Below are positions 60,593-64,000 of a DNA stretch of 64,000 bases, in pieces. Made by a program: the position numbers and the translations under genes. The stretch is from Clostridia bacterium (GTDB taxonomy: Bacteria; Bacillota; Clostridia; Oscillospirales; CAG-272). The notes under the pieces are model-generated. The model was given only the letters and a program-made list of their open reading frames with translations, ran no database searches and had not been told where the DNA came from. The DNA is taken from contig JAFVUF010000012.1 in NCBI GenBank assembly GCA_017502875.1, forward strand, positions 62,001 through 126,000, in the 5' to 3' direction. Positions within the stretch are counted from its first letter, which is position 1. The number at the start of each line of letters is the position of its first letter.

Positions 60593-61222
60593 TTACGCTT
60601 TAACGGTGTTGCGGATGAATACGATTCCGCCCTTTGCTCCGGGGATAGCTCCCTTAACAGCAATGAGGTTCTTATCCGCATCTACCTTGACGACGTCGAG
60701 GTTAAGAACAGTTACCTGCTCGTTACCGTACTGACCCGCCATCTTCTTGTTCTTGAAAATTCTCGCAGGATCGATAACACCCATCGAGCCGGGCTGACGG
60801 TGTATCGGGCCGGTACCGTGAGTAGCGCGAAGAGTGTGGTGATTCCATCTCTTAACAACTCCGGAGTAGCCGTGTCCCTTAGTCATACCGGTTACGTCGA
60901 CCTTTTCGCCTGCTGCAAATACGTCAGCGGCAACGGTATCGCCTACATTAAGACCGGATATGTCATCAAGACGGAACTCCTTGAGATGACGCTTAACGGT
61001 AAGACCGTTCTTCTTGAAGTGTCCTGCCTCAGCCTTGCTTACTCTCTTTTCGGGAGTATCCATAAAGCCGAGCTGTACGGCGTTGTAGCCGTCTGTTTCA
61101 ACGGTCTTCTTCTGGGCGACCACGCAGGGACCTGCCTCAATGACCGTTACGGGAATGACGTTGCCCTTCTCGTCGAAGATCTGGGTCATTCCGATTTTCT
61201 TTCCGATAATGCCTTTAACCAT
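60593..61222 (-). CDS. rplC: 50S ribosomal protein L3
   Basis: 209 residues; [20 protein letters not shown] opening, [19 protein letters not shown] and the loop [20 protein letters not shown] that reaches the peptidyl-transferase centre. Second gene of the operon; 94 bp after rpsJ, the longest gap among the first genes. Confidence 0.98.
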   Translation of the reverse strand: MVKGIIGKKIGMTQIFDEKGNVIPVTVIEAGPCVVAQKKTVETDGYNAVQLGFMDTPEKRVSKAEAGHFKKNGLTVKRHLKEFRLDDISGLNVGDTVAADVFAAGEKVDVTGMTKGHGYSGVVKRWNHHTLRATHGTGPIHRQPGSMGVIDPARIFKNKKMAGQYGNEQVTVLNLDVVKVDADKNLIAVKGAIPGAKGGIVFIRNTVKA

Positions 61223-61316
61223 TTTTTAGTTCCTCCTGTTTTTTGTTATTGGTTGACGTTTTCGATGTCCGCCAACTTGACATAAAACGCTATCGGACGT
61301 TTTTGCTGACGCTGGA

Positions 61317-61625
61317 TTAGAGCTTAACGTCTATCTCAACGCCTGCGGGAAGCTCGATATTCATCAGGGCATCCGCAACCTTCTGCGAAGGATTGAGAAT
61401 GTCGATGAGTCTCTTGTGAGTTCTGAGCTCAAACTGCTCACGGCTGTCCTTGTACTTATGAACAGCGCGGAGAATAGTTACGATTTCCTTCTCGGTAGGA
61501 AGCGGGATGGGTCCGGAGACCGCAGCGCCGTTTCTCTTGGCGACGTCGACTATCTTTGCGGCAGCCGCGTCTACGAGAGCGTGGTCGTAGCTCTTGAGTC
61601 TTACTCTGATCTTTTCGCTTGCCAT
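61317..61625 (-). CDS. rpsJ: 30S ribosomal protein S10
   Basis: 102 residues; [40 protein letters not shown] and [18 protein letters not shown] identify S10, which also acts as NusE in antitermination. First gene of the superoperon, with AAAGGAGGAAAACCC before the ATG. Genes rpsL, rpsG, fusA and tuf, which often precede it, are not found upstream. Confidence 0.98.
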   Translation of the reverse strand: MASEKIRVRLKSYDHALVDAAAAKIVDVAKRNGAAVSGPIPLPTEKEIVTILRAVHKYKDSREQFELRTHKRLIDILNPSQKVADALMNIELPAGVEIDVKL

Positions 61626-61869
61626 TGGGTTTTCCTCCTTTTAATTATACTGCGAAGCCGTCATCTTTTTCACACGGAATCGGGTGTTTCTCGGCGTTGC
61701 CTTAAAAATTTGTGCTGCGATAAATACGCAACACACCGAGCCGCTAAAAGACCGTTACCTCGCGCCTCCCTTGCCTCGTTTTAAAGCGAAGCAGGTATCG
61801 GCAAGAGTCGAAGTTACCCTATAACAAGGAGTTTTATAGGCAATCTCCGAAAACTCGCCTCAATCAAGC
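61626..61869 (-). promoter_or_regulatory. Long 5' leader of the S10 superoperon with attenuator-like hairpin
   Basis: About 245 bases separate the predicted start from rpsJ. Read on the minus strand, one hairpin is CCTATAA...TTATAGG. A second, at 61734-61712 (GTGTTGCG/CGCAGCAC, 7-base loop), is followed by AAATTTTT, a possible attenuator. No known riboswitch or ribosomal leader family is recognised. The remaining 61905-62060 has no visible gene. Confidence 0.4.
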
Positions 61870-61875
61870 CCTTTA

Positions 61876-61904
61876 ATTATAGCATATTAAAATAAAAAAG
61901 TCAA
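61876..61904 (-). promoter_or_regulatory. SigA-type promoter of the S10 superoperon
   Basis: On the minus strand TTGACT (61904-61899), a 17-base spacer and TATAAT (61881-61876). AT-rich DNA upstream could act as UP element. Confidence 0.85.
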
Positions 61905-62059
61905 TACACTTTTTCATAATTTACAAAAAATTAATATTTTTCCATCATAAGCAACAGCATAGCCTCCACCCATTACCGTACTTTCCTGTTCCACACGGCA
62001 GCTCCTTCCAAGCAAGCGCGCCCGTATTTATATAATAAATGTAGACTTTTCTCCGTACT

Positions 62060-62148
62060 TGCCATTTGTTACCAATTTTGCCAATTTTTGTAAACAATTA
62101 CCTATTTTTGCCAAAAGTCTTGATTTTCTACAAAATCCGTGGTAATAT
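62060..62148 (+). promoter_or_regulatory. Promoter of the AbrB-like gene with upstream TTGCCA repeats
   Basis: TTGATT (62120-62125), a 17-base spacer and TAATAT (62143-62148). Upstream, CTTGCCA, TTTTGCCA and TTTTTGCCA recur near 62060, 62079 and 62107 with interleaved TTACCA/TTACCT, spaced about 20-30 bases. The arrangement could be a cooperative operator, perhaps for autoregulation. Confidence 0.5.
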
Positions 62149-62192
62149 ATACTTACGGAACAAAAATCAACAAAAAGGAACGGTATACAAAA

Positions 62193-62435
62193 ATGAAAGC
62201 ATCTGCAATAACCAAGAAGCTGGACGAGCTTGGAAGACTCGTCATACCCAAGGAGCTCAGGCGCGCCATCGGAGTCAAGGAAGGCGACACTCTTAAATTC
62301 GAGCTTAACGGAAACACCCTCATTCTCACAAAATTCGAATCAACCTGCCTTTTCTGCGGAAGCAGCGAAAGTCTTGTGGAATTCAAGGGAAAGCACGTCT
62401 GCGCCGAATGTCAAAGCTCCCTTACCAACGCGTAA
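62193..62435 (+). CDS. AbrB/SpoVT-type transcriptional regulator with Cys4 tail
   Basis: 80 residues. A swapped-hairpin AbrB domain occupies about residues 1-50, with the classical KKLDELGRLVIPKELRRAIG and a DTLKFELNGNTLILTK strand pair. The tail has CLFCG and CAEC, a probable zinc knuckle, as in clostridial AbrB-like regulators. It probably dimerises and controls transition-phase or sporulation genes; targets are unknown. ATG 62193 lies 10 bases after AAAAAGGAA. The upstream frame to 62139 overlaps the promoter and is rejected. Confidence 0.9.
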   Translation: MKASAITKKLDELGRLVIPKELRRAIGVKEGDTLKFELNGNTLILTKFESTCLFCGSSESLVEFKGKHVCAECQSSLTNA

Positions 62436-62460
62436 GCGCGTACCACAAGTCCCCTTTCCA

Positions 62461-62492
62461 GCCGCCGTACCCGCAAGGTGCGGCGTTTTTTA
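62461..62492 (+). terminator. Terminator after the AbrB-like gene
   Basis: GCCGCCGTACC-CGCA-AGGTGCGGC, a stem with one bulge, runs into GTTTTTTAA. 26 bp after the stop. Confidence 0.82.
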
Positions 62493-62555
62493 ACGCCTAA
62501 CAGAGCAAAAAACGAGGTTTTTTCGCAATTTTTTCATATTTTTTTGTAAAAACTC

Positions 62556-62584
62556 TTGCAATTTCTGGATAATAATGTTATAAT
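62556..62584 (+). promoter_or_regulatory. Promoter of the PVEE-repeat protein gene
   Basis: TTGCAA (62556-62561), 17 bases and TATAAT (62579-62584), about 55 bases before the ATG. Confidence 0.78.
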
Positions 62585-62639
62585 TAACTTAATTATATAG
62601 GCGTTTTACGTCTCTATTCAGAAAGGATAGGTTTGAACC

Positions 62640-63884
62640 ATGAAAAGACTCGGTCGCTTTTTATCGCTCACGTTGCTCTCTTTAGCAACACTTATCGCTA
62701 TGGCTGTTCCCTGCGCCGCAGCAGATTCCAAGTCAAGCTTTTTGACAGATTACGGTATATACATACTTGCGGGTGCAGTTGCTGTAACAGGAATTATTTT
62801 ACTTGTAATCGTTATATCGAGTAACGAGAATAAGCGCACGACAGAAGAACCGGCTCCCGTTGAGGAAGCCACTCCCGTTGAGGAGGCTGCTCCTGTTGAG
62901 GAAGCTGCTCCTGTTGAGGAAGTCGCTCCTGTTGAGGAGGTCGCTCCCGTTGAGGAAGCCACTCCCGTTGAGGAAGCCACTCCCGTTGAGGAGGCTGCTC
63001 CTGTTGAGGAAGCTGCTCCTGTTGAGGAGGTTGCTCCCGTTGAGGAGGTTGCTCCCGTTGAGGAGGTTGCTCCCGTTGAGGAGCCTGCTCCCGTTGAGGA
63101 GGTCGCTCCCGTTGAGGAGGTTGCTCCTGTTGAGGAGGTCGCTCCCGTTGAGGAGGCCGCTCCCGTTGAGGAGGCCGCTCCCGTTGAGGAGGTCGTTCCC
63201 GTTGAATTGGTCGCGCCTGTTGTTGTCGAAGGCGTTCAACCGGAATTCCCCGAGCTTGCGGACGATTTCGCGGTAGAGGCAAAGGAGATACCGGCAGAGG
63301 CAGTAGATAGCGAAACCGGTTGCGTTTACACCTTTAACGAAAAAGGAATTCCCGTTGCTCCCGAAGGAAAGATAATCCGTTATAAGTGGAGCTTCCTCGC
63401 AAGACTTTCTCAGGCTCACGCCGAGGTCAAGGAGCACTATATGACACTCCGCCGCACTCTTCTCGCGTACAAGAAGATGCGCTCAAACGAAAGCTGGAAC
63501 TTCGACTCCTATTTTATAGGAAGAAAGACCATAGCAAAGCTCAAAATCAGAGGAAAGAACCTTGTGGTTTACTTCCCCATTGACCCCAAGGAAATGGAAG
63601 GCACGAAGTACGTAGGCGAGGACGCCTCCAAGATTTCGAGATACAAGGCTGTTCCGTTTGCGTATAGCATAAACGGTACCAGAAAGCTGAAGTACGCCAT
63701 AGAGCTTATCGAGAAGCTCTGCGAGGGCAAGCCCGAGAAGGCGCCGGAGTTCGTTGACTCGGCGGACATTGAAAAGGCGCTTCCCACCCAGGACTTCGAT
63801 ACGCTGTATCAGCGCGACCTCATCAAGATAGGCGGCTTCATCTCCGTCAGCGCGGGAGCAAGCGCCGAGGAAGACGACGAATAA
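62640..63884 (+). CDS. Membrane-anchored protein with 20 PVEE repeats and an unnamed C-terminal domain
   Basis: 414 residues. Residues 1-28 look like a signal peptide (core LTLLSLATLIAMAVPCAAA), and a transmembrane helix follows at about 40-60. Residues 72-191 are twenty 6-residue units of (A/T/V)PVEE(A/V/P), the last decayed to VPVELV. The C-terminal domain (about 245-400) reads YKWSFLARLSQAHAEVKEHY, SNESWNFDSYFIGRKTIAKL and GKNLVVYFPIDP. I recall this domain in many gut Firmicutes proteins without a function. The acidic, proline-spaced repeat is probably an extended stalk. If the signal peptide is not cleaved, two helices would return the domain to the cytoplasm. GAAAGGATAGG precedes the ATG. 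Confidence 0.85.
   Translation: MKRLGRFLSLTLLSLATLIAMAVPCAAADSKSSFLTDYGIYILAGAVAVTGIILLVIVISSNENKRTTEEPAPVEEATPVEEAAPVEEAAPVEEVAPVEEVAPVEEATPVEEATPVEEAAPVEEAAPVEEVAPVEEVAPVEEVAPVEEPAPVEEVAPVEEVAPVEEVAPVEEAAPVEEAAPVEEVVPVELVAPVVVEGVQPEFPELADDFAVEAKEIPAEAVDSETGCVYTFNEKGIPVAPEGKIIRYKWSFLARLSQAHAEVKEHYMTLRRTLLAYKKMRSNESWNFDSYFIGRKTIAKLKIRGKNLVVYFPIDPKEMEGTKYVGEDASKISRYKAVPFAYSINGTRKLKYAIELIEKLCEGKPEKAPEFVDSADIEKALPTQDFDTLYQRDLIKIGGFISVSAGASAEEDDE
62853..63212 (+). repeat. Tandem 18-bp repeat encoding (A/T)PVEE(A/V), 20 units
   Basis: Twenty contiguous 18-bp units of the form GCTCCYGTTGAGGARGYY keep frame throughout. Third-position differences (CCC/CCT, GAG/GAA) and A/V switches recur in blocks: units 2-5 (TPVEEA through APVEEV) resemble units 8-11, which suggests duplication of multi-unit blocks as well as single units. 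Confidence 0.92.
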
Positions 63885-63939
63885 TTTGCGGCGCGCCTGC
63901 GATAAAGCGGTGCGAAATTGAATATACCTACCGATAGAA

Positions 63940-63981
63940 AAAGGACAGAGAATGTTTTTACACTCTCTGTCCTCTTTTTTG
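63940..63981 (+). terminator. Terminator after the PVEE-repeat protein gene
   Basis: AGGACAGAG (63942-63950) and CTCTGTCCT (63965-63973) form a 9-bp stem followed by CTTTTTTG, about 56 bp after the stop. Confidence 0.88.
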
Positions 63982-64000
63982 CAAATGCTGTTTTTTAGTT

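Noticed and set aside
62853-63212. Tandem repeat considered as a CRISPR array
   Set aside because: Units are contiguous 18-mers without spacers and are in-frame coding.
62799-63437. Minus-strand and other-frame open frames through the PVEE repeat (LNGSD-like and RERPPQ-like repeats)
   Set aside because: They are mirror images of the 18-bp tandem repeat; the plus-strand frame has promoter, ribosome binding site, signal peptide and a conserved domain.

Overview
The window looks like a chromosomal core-gene segment from a gut-type member of the class Clostridia (Firmicutes). Indications are the strong AGGAGG-type ribosome binding sites, TTGACA-17-TATAAT promoters, the ylmE/sepF-ileS-lspA-rluD and rny-ymdB neighbourhoods, a two-subunit transketolase, an Rnf complex, an archaeal-type aspartate-semialdehyde dehydrogenase, Cys4 forms of S4, S14, L36 and adenylate kinase, and small hydrophobic Cys-rich proteins of the kind seen in spore formers. 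The family or genus is inference; an Oscillospirales-like gut clostridium would fit. I found no tRNA, rRNA, intact insertion sequence, prophage or CRISPR array.

Layout. 1-2.6 kb (+): 3' end of transketolase, mnmM-like tRNA methyltransferase, asd. 2.7-5.4 kb (-): D-Ala-D-Ala carboxypeptidase and four small unrecognised proteins. 5.6-17 kb (+): typA, rny, ymdB, a small membrane protein, the six-gene rnfCDGEAB operon, thiN. 17-17.6 kb: an XRE repressor facing a small DUF6809-like gene. 17.7-40 kb (-): truB, nrnA, tatD, metG, rluD, lspA, ileS, sepF, yggS, miaA, then shikimate genes (aroC, aroA, aroB, an aroE-aroK fusion) mixed with rbfA, an Mrr-like nuclease, a cation/proton antiporter, a CDF metal transporter and a type II pantothenate kinase. 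40.3-46 kb (+): HAD phosphatase, deacetylase, YifB/ComM ATPase, SLOG protein and a large membrane protein. 46.1-61.6 kb (-): the complete S10-spc-alpha superoperon from rpsJ to rplQ, including secY, adk, map, infA and rpoA. 62-64 kb (+): an AbrB-like regulator and a membrane-anchored protein with 20 PVEE repeats.

The genes serve translation and tRNA modification (ribosomal proteins, metG, ileS, truB, rluD, miaA, mnmM, rbfA, typA), RNA turnover (rny, nrnA), ion-coupled redox energy (rnf), aromatic amino acid supply (aro) and envelope biology. The least explained content lies between genes. It includes: a hairpin repeat (family A) placed right after stop codons of several genes; a larger structured repeat (family B, about 149 bp core) found after ymdB and, inverted, after aroA; a mirror-symmetric AGTGAAGTT/AACTTCACT hairpin array next to the Mrr-like nuclease gene; and a cluster of DnaA-box-like 9-mers near 43.7 kb. 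infA appears to begin at a CTG codon.
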